A DNA stretch of 64,000 nt from Paenibacillus polymyxa (GCF_001719045.1 NZ_CP015423.1:1302001-1366000), one strand, 5' to 3'. Numbered from the stretch's first letter, positions 36,508 through 48,233 are shown. Made by a program: numbers and translations. The notes: generated by a model from the letters alone, not told the origin.

Positions 36508-37608
36508 ATGACTAATTTGCGAAAAACACCGCTATATTCGTCCTACGGGACGCAGTCTGGGGTTCGTTGTATTGACTTTGGCGGCTGGGAGCTCCCCGTT
36601 CAGTTTAGCGGCATTCAAAAGGAGCATGAGGCCGTCCGGCAACGTGCGGGTTTATTCGATGTATCGCATATGGGCGAATTTTTGGTTGAAGGCAAAGAGG
36701 CCGAAGCTTTTCTGCAAAGGGTGACCACGAATGATGTCAGCCAGTTGGAACCAGGTCAGGCACAATATTCACTCCTGTGTTACCCCGATGGAGGGGTAGT
36801 AGACGACCTGCTTGTTTACTGCAAAGGACCGGAGCGCTACATGCTCGTTGTGAACGCCTCTAACATCGATAAGGATTGGGATTGGCTAATTCGCCATATG
36901 CCTGCATCCGTTCACATGGAGAATATGTCTGATGCGATAGCATTGCTGGCGTTGCAAGGACCGGAAGCAGCACGAATTGCCGCAGCCGTGGCAGATACGG
37001 ACATTACGAATCTGGCATCTTTCCGCTTCCATGAGAATGTGCCATTGTTCGGAGCAAAAGCACTCGTCTCACGAACCGGATATACGGGTGAAGACGGTTT
37101 TGAATTTTACGTACCTGCCGCGGAAGCACCAGTCGTATGGGAGGGTTTGCTTCGTTCCGGTGAGTCGTATGGGCTGATTCCCGCTGGACTTGGTGCTCGG
37201 GATACCCTACGCTTTGAGGCACGGTTGCCGCTGTACGGACAGGAGTTATCTGCCACGATTTCACCGCTCGAAGCCGGTCTAGGGTTCTTCGTCAAGCTGA
37301 ATAAAGGAGATTTTATCGGTAGAGAAGCACTGCAACGTCAGAAAGAACAAGGGATTCCTCGCAAATTGATCGGGCTGGAAATGATGGATCGCGGTATCCC
37401 TCGCGCCCATTACCCGGTATTCGCAGAAGGACAACGCATCGGTGAGGTCACAACGGGGACTCAGTCTCCCACCTTGAAGCGTAATCTCGGCCTCGCCTTG
37501 GTGGACAGTCGTTTTAGCGCCCTCTCCACACCGCTGGAGGTTGAGATTCGTGGCAAACGCCTGCGTGCCGAGGTGGTAGCAGCCCCCTTTTATAAACGCC
37601 CGCGCTGA
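36508..37608 (+). CDS. gcvT: Aminomethyltransferase (glycine cleavage T protein)
   Basis: 366 residues. It transfers the methylene group from the H protein to tetrahydrofolate and releases ammonia. The family signature [19 protein letters not shown] is split across about 33-51; folate-site residues occur in [17 protein letters not shown] lies upstream of the ATG. First gene behind the glycine riboswitch; a 125-base gap without a terminator separates it from gcvPA. Confidence 0.97.
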   Translation: MTNLRKTPLYSSYGTQSGVRCIDFGGWELPVQFSGIQKEHEAVRQRAGLFDVSHMGEFLVEGKEAEAFLQRVTTNDVSQLEPGQAQYSLLCYPDGGVVDDLLVYCKGPERYMLVVNASNIDKDWDWLIRHMPASVHMENMSDAIALLALQGPEAARIAAAVADTDITNLASFRFHENVPLFGAKALVSRTGYTGEDGFEFYVPAAEAPVVWEGLLRSGESYGLIPAGLGARDTLRFEARLPLYGQELSATISPLEAGLGFFVKLNKGDFIGREALQRQKEQGIPRKLIGLEMMDRGIPRAHYPVFAEGQRIGEVTTGTQSPTLKRNLGLALVDSRFSALSTPLEVEIRGKRLRAEVVAAPFYKRPR

Positions 37609-37733
37609 TCTTAAACTCTCTTCATTTCAATAAAGCAAACATGTCAGATATGAACTTCTGGGTTTTCCACCTCACACTTTTTTATTAGCTAATTTACGAT
37701 TTAAATTTTGCTTTTCGAAAGGAGCCAGAACCT

Positions 37734-39089
37734 ATGAAGCAGCATCGCTATCTCCCTATGACTGAACAGGATCAAACCGAAATGCTGCGTGTGGTCGGCG
37801 TTTCATCCATCGATGATTTATTCAGTGACATTCCTGAGGCCATTCGATATCAAGGGGAACTCCCTCTTTCTTCTCGGCTCGACGAGAGAGCCTTGACCCG
37901 ACATTTGGCCGAGCTGGCTGGACACAACGCCAATACAGACACACATGCCAGCTTTCTTGGCGCAGGAATTTATGATCATCATATTCCGTCTGTCATCCAG
38001 CACATCACTTCACGCTCGGAATTCTATACAGCCTACACCCCCTATCAGCCGGAAGTAAGCCAAGGCGAGCTACAAGCCATTTTCGAATTTCAGTCGTATA
38101 TTTGCGAATTGACGGGCATGGCTGTAGCTAATGCCAGCATGTACGACGGAGCGACTGCACTGGCGGAAGCGGGCTCACTGTCCGCTGCGGCTACCCGCCG
38201 TAAACAGCTTATCGTATCAAGGTCTGTCCATCCGGAGGCACGTCAGGTATTGGCAGCCTATGCACGTGGATTGGATTTGGACATCGTGGAAATCGGCTGT
38301 TCGGACGGCGTAACGGATGCTGATGCGTTAGCGGCGGCCGTATCGGAACAGACCGCGGCTGTATTGGTCCAAAGCCCCAACTTTTTCGGAGCCGTGGAAA
38401 ACCTGAAGCCGATGGCTGATCTCATCCATGCGCACAAAGGTCTTTTGGTCGTCAGTGCCAACCCACTGGCACTTGGCTTGCTGGAGACACCCGCCAAACA
38501 GGGCGCGGATATTGTGGTAGGAGATGCGCAGCCACTTGGCATCTCCTCTTCTCTCGGCGGTCCGACCTGTGGATACTTTGCCGTTTCTCAGGCACATATG
38601 CGCCGTATCCCCGGCCGTATTGTGGGTCAGACCACAGACCGTAACGGTAAACGCGGCTTCGTGCTGACCTTGCAAGCGCGGGAACAGCATATCCGCCGCG
38701 AAAAGGCCACGTCTAACATTTGCTCCAATCAAGCGTTGCTAGCTTTATCTGCATCTGTATACTTGTCTGTCATGGGTAGACAGGGGATCAAGGAAGTAGC
38801 CGAGCTAAATTTGCATAAAAGCCGTTATGCTTTAGAGCAATTGCTGAGCTTGAAGGGCGTAACAGCCTCGTTTAACGCACCGACCTTTAACGAATTTGCC
38901 CTTAAACTGCCTGAGGGTACAGATATGAGCAAACTCCAGACCGAGCTGCTAGCTGCTGGATTTATCGCTGGCTACGATTTGGGCCGGGACTATGAGGAAC
39001 TTGCTGGTCACATGTTGATTGCCGTGACGGAGCAAAGAACCAAAGAAGAGATTGACCAATTTGTACACACCTTGGGGGGATTGCTATGA
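37734..39089 (+). CDS. gcvPA: Glycine dehydrogenase (decarboxylating) subunit 1
   Basis: 451 residues, the N-terminal half of the split P protein found in Firmicutes and archaea. Typical early motifs are [15 protein letters not shown] and [16 protein letters not shown]. It lacks the PLP-binding Lys, which resides in subunit 2. Start ATG with AAAGGAG upstream; its stop overlaps the gcvPB start by four bases, giving coupled synthesis of the heterodimer that decarboxylates glycine. Confidence 0.97.
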   Translation: MKQHRYLPMTEQDQTEMLRVVGVSSIDDLFSDIPEAIRYQGELPLSSRLDERALTRHLAELAGHNANTDTHASFLGAGIYDHHIPSVIQHITSRSEFYTAYTPYQPEVSQGELQAIFEFQSYICELTGMAVANASMYDGATALAEAGSLSAAATRRKQLIVSRSVHPEARQVLAAYARGLDLDIVEIGCSDGVTDADALAAAVSEQTAAVLVQSPNFFGAVENLKPMADLIHAHKGLLVVSANPLALGLLETPAKQGADIVVGDAQPLGISSSLGGPTCGYFAVSQAHMRRIPGRIVGQTTDRNGKRGFVLTLQAREQHIRREKATSNICSNQALLALSASVYLSVMGRQGIKEVAELNLHKSRYALEQLLSLKGVTASFNAPTFNEFALKLPEGTDMSKLQTELLAAGFIAGYDLGRDYEELAGHMLIAVTEQRTKEEIDQFVHTLGGLL

Positions 39090-40582
39090 CACACACCGGA
39101 CAGGATCAGAAACAAGGGCTGTTGAAGGAACACGATCAAGCGCTCATTTTTGAATTGAGCCGTCCGGGTCGCATCGCCTATTCCCTTCCCGAGTGCGACG
39201 TTCCCCGTCGCCCGGTGGCAGAGCTTTTGCCAGATTATGCACTGCGCAGCGAACCTGCGGCATTACCCGAGGTATACGAAGTAGACGTTATTCGGCATTA
39301 TACCGCCTTGTCCCGGCGCAATTTCGGCGTGGACAACGGATTTTATCCGCTCGGCTCCTGTACGATGAAATACAATCCGAAAGTGAATGAGGATGTCGCC
39401 CGATATACAGGCTTCGCCAAAATCCATCCATATCAGCCCGAGGAGAGCATCCAGGGTGCTATGGAGCTGCTGCATACGCTCCAAAATGATTTGGCTGCAT
39501 TAACTGGTATGGATGCCGTCACACTTCAGCCCGCCGCGGGCGCCCATGGCGAATGGACCGGGCTGATGATGATTCGCTCATACCACGAAGCACGTGGTGA
39601 GCGACGTACCAAGGTGCTCGTGCCGGATTCCTCGCACGGAACGAACCCCGCCAGCGCAACCGTCGCGGGCTTCGAAACAGTCACCCTGCCCTCCACCCCT
39701 GAGGGGCTGGTGGATCTGGATGCGTTACGTCAAGCCGTAGGCAACGACACCGCTGCGCTCATGCTGACCAACCCGAACACGCTTGGACTGTTCGAGAAGC
39801 AAATCACTGACATTGCTGCCATCGTGCATGACGCGGGTGGTCTGCTCTACTATGACGGGGCGAACTCCAACGCCATCATGGGAATTACCCGCCCCGGGGA
39901 TATGGGCTTCGATGTAGTGCATCTCAATTTGCACAAAACGATGAGTACCCCGCACGGCGGCGGCGGCCCCGGCGCTGGGCCTGTCGGCGTAAAGCAACGG
40001 CTCATCCCTTATTTGCCCAAGCCGCTTGTCGTACGTGATCCGCAGGGGGTGTACCACTGGGATCGGGAACAGGGAGATTCTATTGGACGGGTTAAAGCCT
40101 TTTACGGCAACTTCGGTATTCTCGTTCGTGCCTACGCCTATATCCGTAGCTACGGTCCTGATGGCTTAAAGCGTGTATCGGAATGCGCTGTGCTCAATGC
40201 CAATTACATGATGCATCGGCTCGCTCCACATTTTGACCTGCCCTACCCTGGACATTGCAAACACGAGTTCGTAATGTCGGGGCGAGGCTTGAAAAAATTT
40301 GGAGTGCGCACGCTTGATGTAGCCAAACGGCTGCTTGATTTCGGCTACCATCCCCCTACAATTTACTTCCCGCTGAATGTAGAGGAGTGCATCATGATCG
40401 AGCCCACGGAGACGGAAAGTAAGGAAACACTTGATGCTTTTGTCGACACTATGATTCATATTGCGCGGGAAGCAGAAGAGAACCCTGAGCTGGTGCTCAA
40501 TGCACCATATACTACTCCAGTCACACGATTGGACGAAACTACCGCAGCCCGCAAACCTGTACTGAATTGCTCATGCAGTTAA
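39086..40582 (+). CDS. gcvPB: Glycine dehydrogenase (decarboxylating) subunit 2
   Basis: 498 residues, the catalytic C-terminal half of the P protein. The PLP Schiff-base Lys is in [18 protein letters not shown]; other family motifs are [10 protein letters not shown] and [12 protein letters not shown]. Last gene of the riboswitch-controlled unit, followed by its own terminator at 40638-40661. Confidence 0.97.
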   Translation: MTHTGQDQKQGLLKEHDQALIFELSRPGRIAYSLPECDVPRRPVAELLPDYALRSEPAALPEVYEVDVIRHYTALSRRNFGVDNGFYPLGSCTMKYNPKVNEDVARYTGFAKIHPYQPEESIQGAMELLHTLQNDLAALTGMDAVTLQPAAGAHGEWTGLMMIRSYHEARGERRTKVLVPDSSHGTNPASATVAGFETVTLPSTPEGLVDLDALRQAVGNDTAALMLTNPNTLGLFEKQITDIAAIVHDAGGLLYYDGANSNAIMGITRPGDMGFDVVHLNLHKTMSTPHGGGGPGAGPVGVKQRLIPYLPKPLVVRDPQGVYHWDREQGDSIGRVKAFYGNFGILVRAYAYIRSYGPDGLKRVSECAVLNANYMMHRLAPHFDLPYPGHCKHEFVMSGRGLKKFGVRTLDVAKRLLDFGYHPPTIYFPLNVEECIMIEPTETESKETLDAFVDTMIHIAREAEENPELVLNAPYTTPVTRLDETTAARKPVLNCSCS

Positions 40583-40605
40583 AAACAAATTCTACTTAAA
40601 GGATG

Positions 40606-40637
40606 CAAAAAAGCCGGTATCTAAATAGATACCGGCT
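40606..40637 (-). terminator. Terminator of ptsI
   Basis: A perfect 10-bp stem AGCCGGTATC/GATACCGGCT (40612-40637) with a TATTTA loop, followed on the minus strand by T6. Confidence 0.88.
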
Positions 40638-40661
40638 GCTGTATGTACACAGCAATTTTTT
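40638..40661 (+). terminator. Terminator of gcvPB
   Basis: GCTGT (40638-40642) and ACAGC (40649-40653) form a short stem followed by AATTTTTT on the plus strand, directly adjoining the ptsI terminator. Confidence 0.6.
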
Positions 40662-40701
40662 GTTGGAAAAAGATATAACCTTTGAAATGTAATACCCTTC
40701 C

Positions 40702-42414
40702 TTAGCCTTCGATGCTTTGAACCAATTCAACAACCTGTTCTGCTGTTTGCATGTCCAGAGCTTTTGTAGCCAGTTTTTCCATGTCCGCACGGGACAACTT
40801 GGAGATTTGACTACGTGCTGGCAGAATGGAAGTTGCGCTCATACTGAACTCATCAAGTCCAAGACCCAGCAGCAACGGAATTGCTGTTGTATCTCCTGCC
40901 ATTTCACCACACATACCAACCCAACGTCCTTCACGGTGAGCGGCATCAATAACCATTTTCACCAGACGCAGAATGGATGGATTGTATGGTTGATACAGGT
41001 AAGAAACTCGCTCGTTCATGCGATCCGCTGCCATTGTGTATTGAATCAGATCGTTTGTACCGATACTGAAGAAATCCACTTCTTTTGCGAATTGGTCAGC
41101 CAATACCGCTGTAGAAGGAATTTCTACCATGATGCCCAACTGAATTTCTTCAGATACGGATACACCCTCGGCTATCAACTTTTCCTTTTCTTCCAACAAA
41201 ACAGCTTTAGCTTCACGGAATTCGTTCAGCGTAGCAATCATCGGGAACATGATGCGCAGGTTACCATGCACACTCGCACGCAACAAAGCACGCAATTGAG
41301 TGCGGAAAATATCCTGGCGATCCAGACACAGACGAATAGCACGGAATCCGAGGAACGGATTCATTTCTTTCGGCAGGTCCAGATAAGGAAGTTCTTTGTC
41401 GCCACCGATATCCAAAGTACGGACTACAACCGGCTTACCTTCCATTCTTTCCAGAACGGTTTTGTACGCCGTATACTGTACTTCTTCGGATGGAAGCTTA
41501 TCGCGTCCCATGTACAAGAACTCCGTACGGTACAAGCCAACGCCTTCACCACCGTTGTCCAGAACACCAGCTACATCATTAGGCGTACCAATATTGGCTG
41601 CCAGTTCGACATGGACACCATCGACAGAAACTGTAGCTTCGCCGCGCAGCTTGCGCCACTCTTCGCGTTGCTTGTCGTATGCCACCTGTTTAGCACGGTA
41701 TTCCGCAACAATCTCTTCGGTAGGGTTCACGAATACGTGACCATCCAAACCATCAACGATAATCAAATCGCCGCTTTTAGCTTGAGACAATATATTTTTC
41801 GTTCCCACAACTGCAGGAATTTCAAGTGAGCGAGCCATAATAGCCGAATGCGAAGTACGTCCGCCGATGTTCGTTGCAAAACCTTTAACAAATTCACGGT
41901 TCAGCTGAGCTGTGTCGGAAGGTGTCAAATCTTCTGCAAGCACAATCGTTTCTTCGGCAATTTCTGCAGGACTAACAAAATGAACACCAAGCAGGTGATT
42001 CAGGATCCGCTTGGTTACATCACGCATGTCCGATGCGCGTTCTTGCAAATAGGCACTTTTCATGTTTTCAAACATGGAAATGAACTGTGTAGCTACTTCA
42101 TTCAAAGCATAGTCAGCATTAAGCTGCTCGTCTCTGATTTTAGCTTTAACCGGATCGATCAATTCAGGATCATTCAGGATGAGCAGGTGAGATGCAAAAA
42201 TTTCTGCTTTTTTCTCTCCCAGCTCCTGAAGCGTTTTCTCCTTAATCGATTCCAATTCGGTTTGAGATTGTACCAAAGCCGCATCTAATCTCGCGATTTC
42301 AGCCTCAACATCACCAACCGCGCGTCTCTCTACAGCGTAATTCGGATGCTCCAAGATAAACGCCCGGGCAATGGCTATGCCTGCCGAAGCGGCAATCCCG
42401 GAAATTTTAAGCAT
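40702..42414 (-). CDS. ptsI: Phosphoenolpyruvate-protein phosphotransferase (PTS enzyme I)
   Basis: 570 residues, normal length. It takes phosphate from phosphoenolpyruvate and gives it to HPr. The active His is in [14 protein letters not shown]; the PEP-binding domain has the [11 protein letters not shown] and MCGEMAGD motifs. Its ATG overlaps the ptsH stop by eight bases. It serves both sugar permeases seen in this window (PtsG and MtlA). Confidence 0.97.
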   Translation of the reverse strand: MLKISGIAASAGIAIARAFILEHPNYAVERRAVGDVEAEIARLDAALVQSQTELESIKEKTLQELGEKKAEIFASHLLILNDPELIDPVKAKIRDEQLNADYALNEVATQFISMFENMKSAYLQERASDMRDVTKRILNHLLGVHFVSPAEIAEETIVLAEDLTPSDTAQLNREFVKGFATNIGGRTSHSAIMARSLEIPAVVGTKNILSQAKSGDLIIVDGLDGHVFVNPTEEIVAEYRAKQVAYDKQREEWRKLRGEATVSVDGVHVELAANIGTPNDVAGVLDNGGEGVGLYRTEFLYMGRDKLPSEEVQYTAYKTVLERMEGKPVVVRTLDIGGDKELPYLDLPKEMNPFLGFRAIRLCLDRQDIFRTQLRALLRASVHGNLRIMFPMIATLNEFREAKAVLLEEKEKLIAEGVSVSEEIQLGIMVEIPSTAVLADQFAKEVDFFSIGTNDLIQYTMAADRMNERVSYLYQPYNPSILRLVKMVIDAAHREGRWVGMCGEMAGDTTAIPLLLGLGLDEFSMSATSILPARSQISKLSRADMEKLATKALDMQTAEQVVELVQSIEG

Positions 42415-42682
42415 GAACTTCGCCCAGCCCTTCGTTAACGATTACATTTTCAAGAGCTTTCAGTGCTTCGGCAGCTTCAGCGCCTTCGCAGATAATGTTA
42501 ATAGTATCACCTTGTTCCAGACCCAGAGACAATACACCCAGAATGGATTTCAAAGTTACTTTTTTACCGTTAGCTTCGGCAAAAGATTCAGCACCGCTGA
42601 ATTTGTTAGCTGTATTTACCAGTGCAGTTGCAGGACGTGCATGGATACCGTCTTCATCCGTAATTCTAAAAGTTGTTTGCAT
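42407..42682 (-). CDS. ptsH: Phosphocarrier protein HPr
   Basis: 91 residues from the ATG at 42682 (GGGAGGA upstream); the frame is open to 42742 but without another site. His15 in [11 protein letters not shown] takes phosphate from enzyme I. The Ser46-region ([14 protein letters not shown]) is the target of HPr kinase and hence of CcpA-dependent carbon control. An extended -10 (TGGTATACT) just upstream may give it a promoter separate from ptsG, 110 bases further upstream. Confidence 0.97.
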   Translation of the reverse strand: MQTTFRITDEDGIHARPATALVNTANKFSGAESFAEANGKKVTLKSILGVLSLGLEQGDTINIICEGAEAAEALKALENVIVNEGLGEVHA

Positions 42683-42792
42683 AATTTGTTCCTCCCACTT
42701 TCCTAAAGATAATATTTGTTTACACGCAGTATACCAGATCATTGATCAGACGGCCTAAGCCGCCTAATCAACTAATCCGAAACACATAGAGT

Positions 42793-44838
42793 TTATTTTA
42801 TCGTAATTATACCATCTTCGCCAGCCTTCAATACTCCAGTTTTGTTTAAAGTTACCGAAGAACCTTCTGGAAGGTTGGTAAAAATGACAGGTGAAATGAT
42901 GGATTTAGCGTTTGCCTTCACGTATTCCAGGTCTACTTTCATAATAGGCTGGCCAGCTGACACAAGATCGCCTTCGTTCACCAAAACGTCAAATCCTTGC
43001 CCTTTAAGCTTCACTGTATTCACCCCGATATGAACAAGCACTTCTTTACCACCATCGGATTGAATACCAATCGCATGCTTGCTCGGGAATACATTGAATA
43101 CTTTACCATAAACAGGGGACACAATCGTTCCATCATTTGGCACGACCGCAAAGCCGTCACCTGTCATACGTTCTGCAAATACCGGATCGGGAACCGTCGA
43201 GATATCAACCAATTCGCCGTTAACAGGCATTACAATATCTTCTACAATAATGGTTTGTTGTTCTTCCCCAGCTTCCTTCTCCTCTTGTGGAGCAGGTTGC
43301 GCCGGAGCTGGTGCAGGTGTACGTCCAGCCATGATATCAGCCATTTGAGTTTTAATGGTGTCGGAACGTGTACCGAAAATTGCCTGTACGTTGTTGCCGA
43401 CTTCAAGGACACCCGATGCGCCAAGTTGTTTCAGACGAGCTTTGTCAACGTTCGATTTCTCATTAACCTCGATCCGAAGACGTGTGATACAAGCATCCAG
43501 GTGCTTGATATTTGATGAACCACCGAAAGCTGCCAAAATGTTGTGCGGGAGCTCATCACTACTACCGGCTGCTGCACCATCCACATTTTCTGTAGCTTCT
43601 TCACGTCCTGGTGTTTTCAAGTTGAACTTCCGTATGATGAACCGGAATCCGAAGTAGTAAATCACTGCCAAAATCAGACCGACGATGATTACATACCACC
43701 AAGGCGTACGGGTTGGAATAATCCCGAAAATCAGGAAGTCAATGAATCCGCCTGAGAAGGTCATACCGATTTTGACATGTAAAATTTGCATGGTCATAAA
43801 TGACAGACCTGCGAATATACAGTGTACTGCAAACAGCAGTGGAGCTACGAACAGGAAGGAAAATTCCAGTGGCTCCGTAATACCTGTCAAGAACGAAGTC
43901 AATGCTGCTGAACCCATGATACCTGCTACATATTTTTTATGTTCTGGTCTTGCTTCATGGTACATTGCAAGCGCTGCTGCCGGCAAACCGAACATCATGA
44001 ATGGGAATTTACCCACTTGGAACGTACTTGCTGTCAACGCCACTCCATCACGAAGCTGGCTGAAGAAGATCTGCTGGTCACCGTGAACGGTTTGACCTGC
44101 TTTGTTAACATATTCACCAAATTCAAACCAGAACGGTGAATACCAGATGTGATGCAAACCAAATGGAATAAGCGCGCGTTCGATAACCCCGAACAGGAAC
44201 GCCGACAAAGTCGGGTTGGAATACACCATAAAGTGAGATACTGCGTTAAGTCCTTGTTGAACTGGAGGCCAGATCAGAACCAGCGCAAGCCCGACAATCA
44301 GTGAGGACACCGCCGTTGCAATTGGAACGAAACGCTTACCCGCGAAAAAGCCCAGATACGAAGGAAGCTCAATTTTGAAAAAGCGGTTGTACATGGCCGC
44401 GGCCAGTATACCGATGATTATCCCGCCGAACACCCCGGTTTGAAGCGTTGGAATACCCAACACGTTCGCATAACCCGGTATTTTTTGAGCAATCAGACCA
44501 GGTGTGACACCCACGGCTGTACCCAAAGTAATGTTCATAACGAGGTAACCGATGATGGCAGCCAAACCGGCTACACCTTCACCGCCCGCCAGACCGACGG
44601 CTACGCCGACTGCGAACAACAGGGCCAGATTATCAAAAACGATTTGTCCGGCATTCATCATGATCGTCGCTACCGATTGAACCCAGCCCGCATTTAATGC
44701 CGGAATGTACTGGAGAAAATCAGGATTGACCAGCATGTTACCGATACCCAACAAAAGCCCCGCAGCTGGCAAAATCGCTACAGGAAGCATTAATGCTTTA
44801 CCGACACGCTGTAAAACGCCGAAAAGCTTTTTAAACAT
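42793..44838 (-). CDS. ptsG: Glucose PTS enzyme IICBA
   Basis: 681 residues from the ATG at 44838 (AAGGA ten bases upstream); a GTG three codons earlier is too close to that site. Domain order is C-B-A: ten or so membrane helices (about 10-390) with ITEPLEFSFLFVAP, a IIB domain with phospho-Cys in LDACITRLRIEV, then a long Ala/Pro/Glu linker and a IIA domain with the phospho-His in VLVHIGVNTVKLKG. It imports and phosphorylates glucose. A leader hairpin under GlcT control precedes it. Confidence 0.96.
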   Translation of the reverse strand: MFKKLFGVLQRVGKALMLPVAILPAAGLLLGIGNMLVNPDFLQYIPALNAGWVQSVATIMMNAGQIVFDNLALLFAVGVAVGLAGGEGVAGLAAIIGYLVMNITLGTAVGVTPGLIAQKIPGYANVLGIPTLQTGVFGGIIIGILAAAMYNRFFKIELPSYLGFFAGKRFVPIATAVSSLIVGLALVLIWPPVQQGLNAVSHFMVYSNPTLSAFLFGVIERALIPFGLHHIWYSPFWFEFGEYVNKAGQTVHGDQQIFFSQLRDGVALTASTFQVGKFPFMMFGLPAAALAMYHEARPEHKKYVAGIMGSAALTSFLTGITEPLEFSFLFVAPLLFAVHCIFAGLSFMTMQILHVKIGMTFSGGFIDFLIFGIIPTRTPWWYVIIVGLILAVIYYFGFRFIIRKFNLKTPGREEATENVDGAAAGSSDELPHNILAAFGGSSNIKHLDACITRLRIEVNEKSNVDKARLKQLGASGVLEVGNNVQAIFGTRSDTIKTQMADIMAGRTPAPAPAQPAPQEEKEAGEEQQTIIVEDIVMPVNGELVDISTVPDPVFAERMTGDGFAVVPNDGTIVSPVYGKVFNVFPSKHAIGIQSDGGKEVLVHIGVNTVKLKGQGFDVLVNEGDLVSAGQPIMKVDLEYVKANAKSIISPVIFTNLPEGSSVTLNKTGVLKAGEDGIITIK

Positions 44839-44882
44839 ACCTTCCACATCCTTCTCTGAAATTTAGAACAGAGGCAAAACAA

Positions 44883-44984
44883 CAAAAAAGGCATGAGCCG
44901 ATTTAAGTATGTTTGAAAACAACCTTGGGATATAGCTTGCCCCAGTAGGCTGTAAACAATCATAACTTAAAACAACTCATGCCT
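44883..44984 (-). promoter_or_regulatory. ptsG leader: GlcT-type antiterminator/terminator region
   Basis: On the minus strand AGGCATGAG (44984-44976) pairs with CTCATGCCT (44898-44890), extended inward by TTTAAGT/ACTTAAA, and is followed by TTTTTT: a terminator between glcT and ptsG. The closing part would overlap the RNA antiterminator bound by GlcT when glucose is present. Confidence 0.72.
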
Positions 44985-45079
44985 GATCGAATCAGTAACA
45001 CGTTAAATGTTCAGTTGTTGTCTTCCTCATTGCAGAATTGATTATAGCACCCCACTAAATGCGAGGCAATACTTTTTTA

Positions 45080-45940
45080 TCACTTTTGTTGCTCCCCCTG
45101 CTCTTTGCGTTGGGACAACCGTTGCAGATGCATTGTCAAATAACTAACCTCAGCCGGGTACACAGATTTACGGAGTCTTTTCTCCATAATTTTCGTGAGC
45201 TTCCAGGCCAGCATATACATTTCCGGATACTCGTCATTCAAAAGCTTGTCCAATCGATAAATCTCCTGCACAATTTCTCCCCGGCGCACACGTTCAATCG
45301 CAAACCTCAGATGAGTCAGCAGTCGAGAATAATCAAGAGATTGAAGAGGAATACGATAATCCAGTGTCGTCTCGACAACCTGAACCATATCAGCAATCAG
45401 ACGAGAATCCTTCCTAACCTCGGAGATATGCTGGTTTGTCATGGCGCTATAAATATGCAGGGCCACGAATCCGATTTCATCTTCTCCCAGATCTACATCC
45501 ATCTTATCCCTGATTAAAGCAACAGCCTGCTCAGCCATCTTGTATTCCTGAGGATATATTTCCCTAGTCTCATACAAAAACGGATTATGAATCGTAATTC
45601 CCTGTTTATGACGGTTGATGGAAAAAGCGATATGGTCAGTTAAAGCAATCAGTATGTGCTCATTTAGAGGCTTCTTAGCTTGAAGCTGAACAAGATGAAG
45701 CACCTCACCGATGACCTCAATGAGCTTTTCATCCAGCTCAGGAAGCAACCGTTTGTACTGCTCCTGTTCTTCATGGCTTTTTAATATAAATAATTTTTCA
45801 ACTGAATCCAACGGCATAAGATCGCCGGGTCTGCGATTGAAACCGATTCCTTTTCCAATCACGACAACCTCATCATGCTCGGGATGCATCCCTATAATCA
45901 CATTGTTATTCAGCGCTTTGGCCACTTTTAGGCTGCTCAC
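45080..45940 (-). CDS. glcT: Transcriptional antiterminator of ptsG (BglG/LicT family)
   Basis: 286 residues from a GTG with AAGAGGTG upstream. The N-terminal 60 residues are a CAT RNA-binding domain (LKVAKALNNNVIIG). Two PRDs follow with the regulatory His residues in LTDHIAFSINRH and in EIGFVALHIYSA. Length and position directly upstream of ptsG match GlcT, which is inactivated by EII-Glc phosphorylation and otherwise stops the leader terminator from forming. Confidence 0.94.
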   Translation of the reverse strand: MSSLKVAKALNNNVIIGMHPEHDEVVVIGKGIGFNRRPGDLMPLDSVEKLFILKSHEEQEQYKRLLPELDEKLIEVIGEVLHLVQLQAKKPLNEHILIALTDHIAFSINRHKQGITIHNPFLYETREIYPQEYKMAEQAVALIRDKMDVDLGEDEIGFVALHIYSAMTNQHISEVRKDSRLIADMVQVVETTLDYRIPLQSLDYSRLLTHLRFAIERVRRGEIVQEIYRLDKLLNDEYPEMYMLAWKLTKIMEKRLRKSVYPAEVSYLTMHLQRLSQRKEQGEQQK

Positions 45941-46035
45941 ATCCGCACCTCTTTTATCAGAACCTTGATCCTAAGAATTATAGCATGAAGCTCAGAGGAA
46001 TCCACGTTAAAGTACCAAATATTCGGCTAAAGGTC

Positions 46036-46090
46036 AATAAAAAGAAAACGCTTTTCATCACATTGCCGGGAAATGCTGTGATGAAAAGCG
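46036..46090 (-). terminator. Terminator of the flotillin gene
   Basis: A perfect 14-bp stem (46049-46062 with 46077-46090; arms CGCTTTTCATCACA and complement) followed on the minus strand by a T-rich run. Confidence 0.88.
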
Positions 46091-46130
46091 GTCTTTTGGT
46101 TAGGGATAGATGCTCCCCAAAGACTTATTG

Positions 46131-47675
46131 TTATTCTTTATCAGTTAGCGCTACCCCCACCGAGGCTGGAAGAGGCTGCTTATTCGCTTCACCGGAAGGC
46201 GGCACGGAATGAAGGCCTTTTTTCCCCGTGGTCAACCCCTTGATTAACTGCTCCACATCAATACCGGATACACTCTTCAGCATCTCGGGTGCCGTAGCCA
46301 TGAGTTCGGTGACATAATTGCTGACACGCGCTGCTCCTTCTCCTTTTCCCGTATCAACTACGGTGAGTTTATCAATGGACGCAATCGGTTCGGCAATACG
46401 TCCAGCCAGATCAGGCAACATTTTCACGATAATATCGAGCACGGCAGCCTCTCCAAACTTTTGGAACGCCTCCGCCAGTTTTTCCTTGGCCTCCGCTTCT
46501 GCAAGTCCACGCAAACGGATGACATCTGCGTCTGCCGTACCTTTGGCGCGTTCGGCATCCGCTTCTGCTTGCCCGTTGAGACGTTTTTGTTCAGCTGACG
46601 CTTTAGCCTGTGTCTCAATCGAGTATTGCAGCGATTCAGCCTCACGCATTTTACGCGATTTATCTGCTTCCGCCGCTTGCTCGACCGCATACCGATCGGC
46701 TTCTGCCTTCTTTTTCACTTCCGCATCATATTGCTTTTCACGTACCTGTATTTCCTTGGATTGAAGATCAATTTCCCGTTCTTTGCGCACCAGCTCGACC
46801 TTCATCTGCTCTTCGACAGCAGTCTGCTTGGCACGGGCCTCCTGAATGTGATAAGCCTGATCGGCTTCTGCCTTCGCTGTATCCTGTTCTTTCTTAAACG
46901 AAGCCACTTTCAGTTCCTTCTCCTTGGCTGCCTCCGCAATGTTGGTATCCCGCAGCAGTTCGGCCTTCTGGCCTTCCTGTTCCGCACGCGCCTTCTGAAT
47001 CCGTGCATCCCGCACAGCCTCGGCTTCTGCAATCTCAGCATCCCGTTTCACAGCGGCAATTCTCGGCTTACCAAGCGCATCCAGATATCCGTGCTTATCA
47101 CGCACATCTTTGATGGTGAATGAAACGATTTGCAAGCCCATCTTTTTCAGATCACGAGCAGCCACGCCCTGTACTTCCTGCGCAAACCGATCCCGATTAC
47201 GATAAACTTCTTCCACTGTCATCGAACCGAGGATTGCGCGCAAATGTCCCTCCAGCACTTCCTGAGCCTCTCCTCTAAGAGCCTCCAGTGGCTTCCCGAT
47301 GAACTGCTCGGCTGCTGTAGCCACATCCTCAATAGAACTGCCGACCTTGATAATCGCCACACCATCCGCAATCACGGGAACTCCTTGCTCCGTATACACT
47401 TCCGGTGTGGTTACGTCCAGTTTATGGGACAACAGAGAGATGAATTCGGACTGCTGGAAAATTGGCCAAATGAAGGCCCCCCCGCCGCGTACAATTTTAA
47501 TTTTGCGTCCAGAGTCATCCTCGGAAATATTTTTATTTCCCAGAAAAGAGCCCGTCACGATCATCCCTTCATCCGGTCCTACCGTTTTGTAACGGGCCCA
47601 AAAAGCGATCCCTAATATAACGATAACGATGACAACAATCCCAGGGACCAACACAATATCTTGCAAATTTGACAC
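46131..47675 (-). CDS. floT: Flotillin-like membrane scaffold protein
   Basis: 514 residues from a GTG. An N-terminal membrane hairpin (VPGIVVIVIVILGIAFWARY) is followed by a PHB/SPFH domain (about 30-210) and a long Ala/Glu/Lys-rich coiled coil with repeated EA-rich heptads (about 215-410), the standard flotillin design. Such proteins organise functional membrane microdomains. The NfeD-family gene lies 39 bases upstream in the same direction, as in the yuaF-floT pair of B. subtilis. Confidence 0.94.
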   Translation of the reverse strand: MSNLQDIVLVPGIVVIVIVILGIAFWARYKTVGPDEGMIVTGSFLGNKNISEDDSGRKIKIVRGGGAFIWPIFQQSEFISLLSHKLDVTTPEVYTEQGVPVIADGVAIIKVGSSIEDVATAAEQFIGKPLEALRGEAQEVLEGHLRAILGSMTVEEVYRNRDRFAQEVQGVAARDLKKMGLQIVSFTIKDVRDKHGYLDALGKPRIAAVKRDAEIAEAEAVRDARIQKARAEQEGQKAELLRDTNIAEAAKEKELKVASFKKEQDTAKAEADQAYHIQEARAKQTAVEEQMKVELVRKEREIDLQSKEIQVREKQYDAEVKKKAEADRYAVEQAAEADKSRKMREAESLQYSIETQAKASAEQKRLNGQAEADAERAKGTADADVIRLRGLAEAEAKEKLAEAFQKFGEAAVLDIIVKMLPDLAGRIAEPIASIDKLTVVDTGKGEGAARVSNYVTELMATAPEMLKSVSGIDVEQLIKGLTTGKKGLHSVPPSGEANKQPLPASVGVALTDKE

Positions 47676-47714
47676 TCCCGATCACGCTCCCTTCAAGTTA
47701 AGCGAATGCGCCGT

Positions 47715-48233
47715 CTATGTGTCCAGGTACGCTACGCGGACGACGCCCTCTGCGACCTCAACCACGACGATACGGGTTCCCGCAGCAAGCGGTTTGTGAT
47801 CGAAGCTCGATGCTGTATGTATGGTGTTGCCTGCACCCAAGCGGATCATAACCTCCCCGTAACCAACCTCAGGTACAGGAATGGTGACCTCACCGATCCG
47901 GCCAGTCAGCTCACGCATGGAGAAACCGCTGGATACTTCCGAATTCGCCATGGGCTTGATAAACGCAAAGAACACGAGTATTCCGATGACAAACGCAATC
48001 CCTAAAGCAAGCACGACGACCCACCCCATGCTCAGCCCAGTATACTTTGTCAGCAGAACTCCAGCTCCGCCAAAAGCGGTCATGGCTCCAAGTAAAACGA
48101 CAGGTCTGAACCAATCGAGGCTCGGTAGCTCCAATGCACCATCCAGCCAACCACCGAGTACATCTCCAATCAGCACACTGACTACGGTAAAGATAGCGCC
48201 CCCTGCCAATAACCACCAAAATATGGTTTCCAT
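47715..48233 (-). CDS. NfeD-family membrane protein (YuaF-like)
   Basis: 172 residues with GGAAGGAGG before the ATG. Four membrane helices (about 1-105) precede a C-terminal OB-fold (GRIGEVTIPVPEVGYGEVMIRLG), with no protease domain, matching the short NfeD proteins that partner flotillins. Upstream member of the two-gene unit. Confidence 0.92.
   Translation of the reverse strand: METIFWWLLAGGAIFTVVSVLIGDVLGGWLDGALELPSLDWFRPVVLLGAMTAFGGAGVLLTKYTGLSMGWVVVLALGIAFVIGILVFFAFIKPMANSEVSSGFSMRELTGRIGEVTIPVPEVGYGEVMIRLGAGNTIHTASSFDHKPLAAGTRIVVVEVAEGVVRVAYLDT

Noticed and set aside
40717..41829. Plus-strand open frame of 370 codons opposite ptsI
   Set aside because: Mirror frame of a highly conserved enzyme; rich in Cys, His, Phe and Gln in a way typical of antisense frames.
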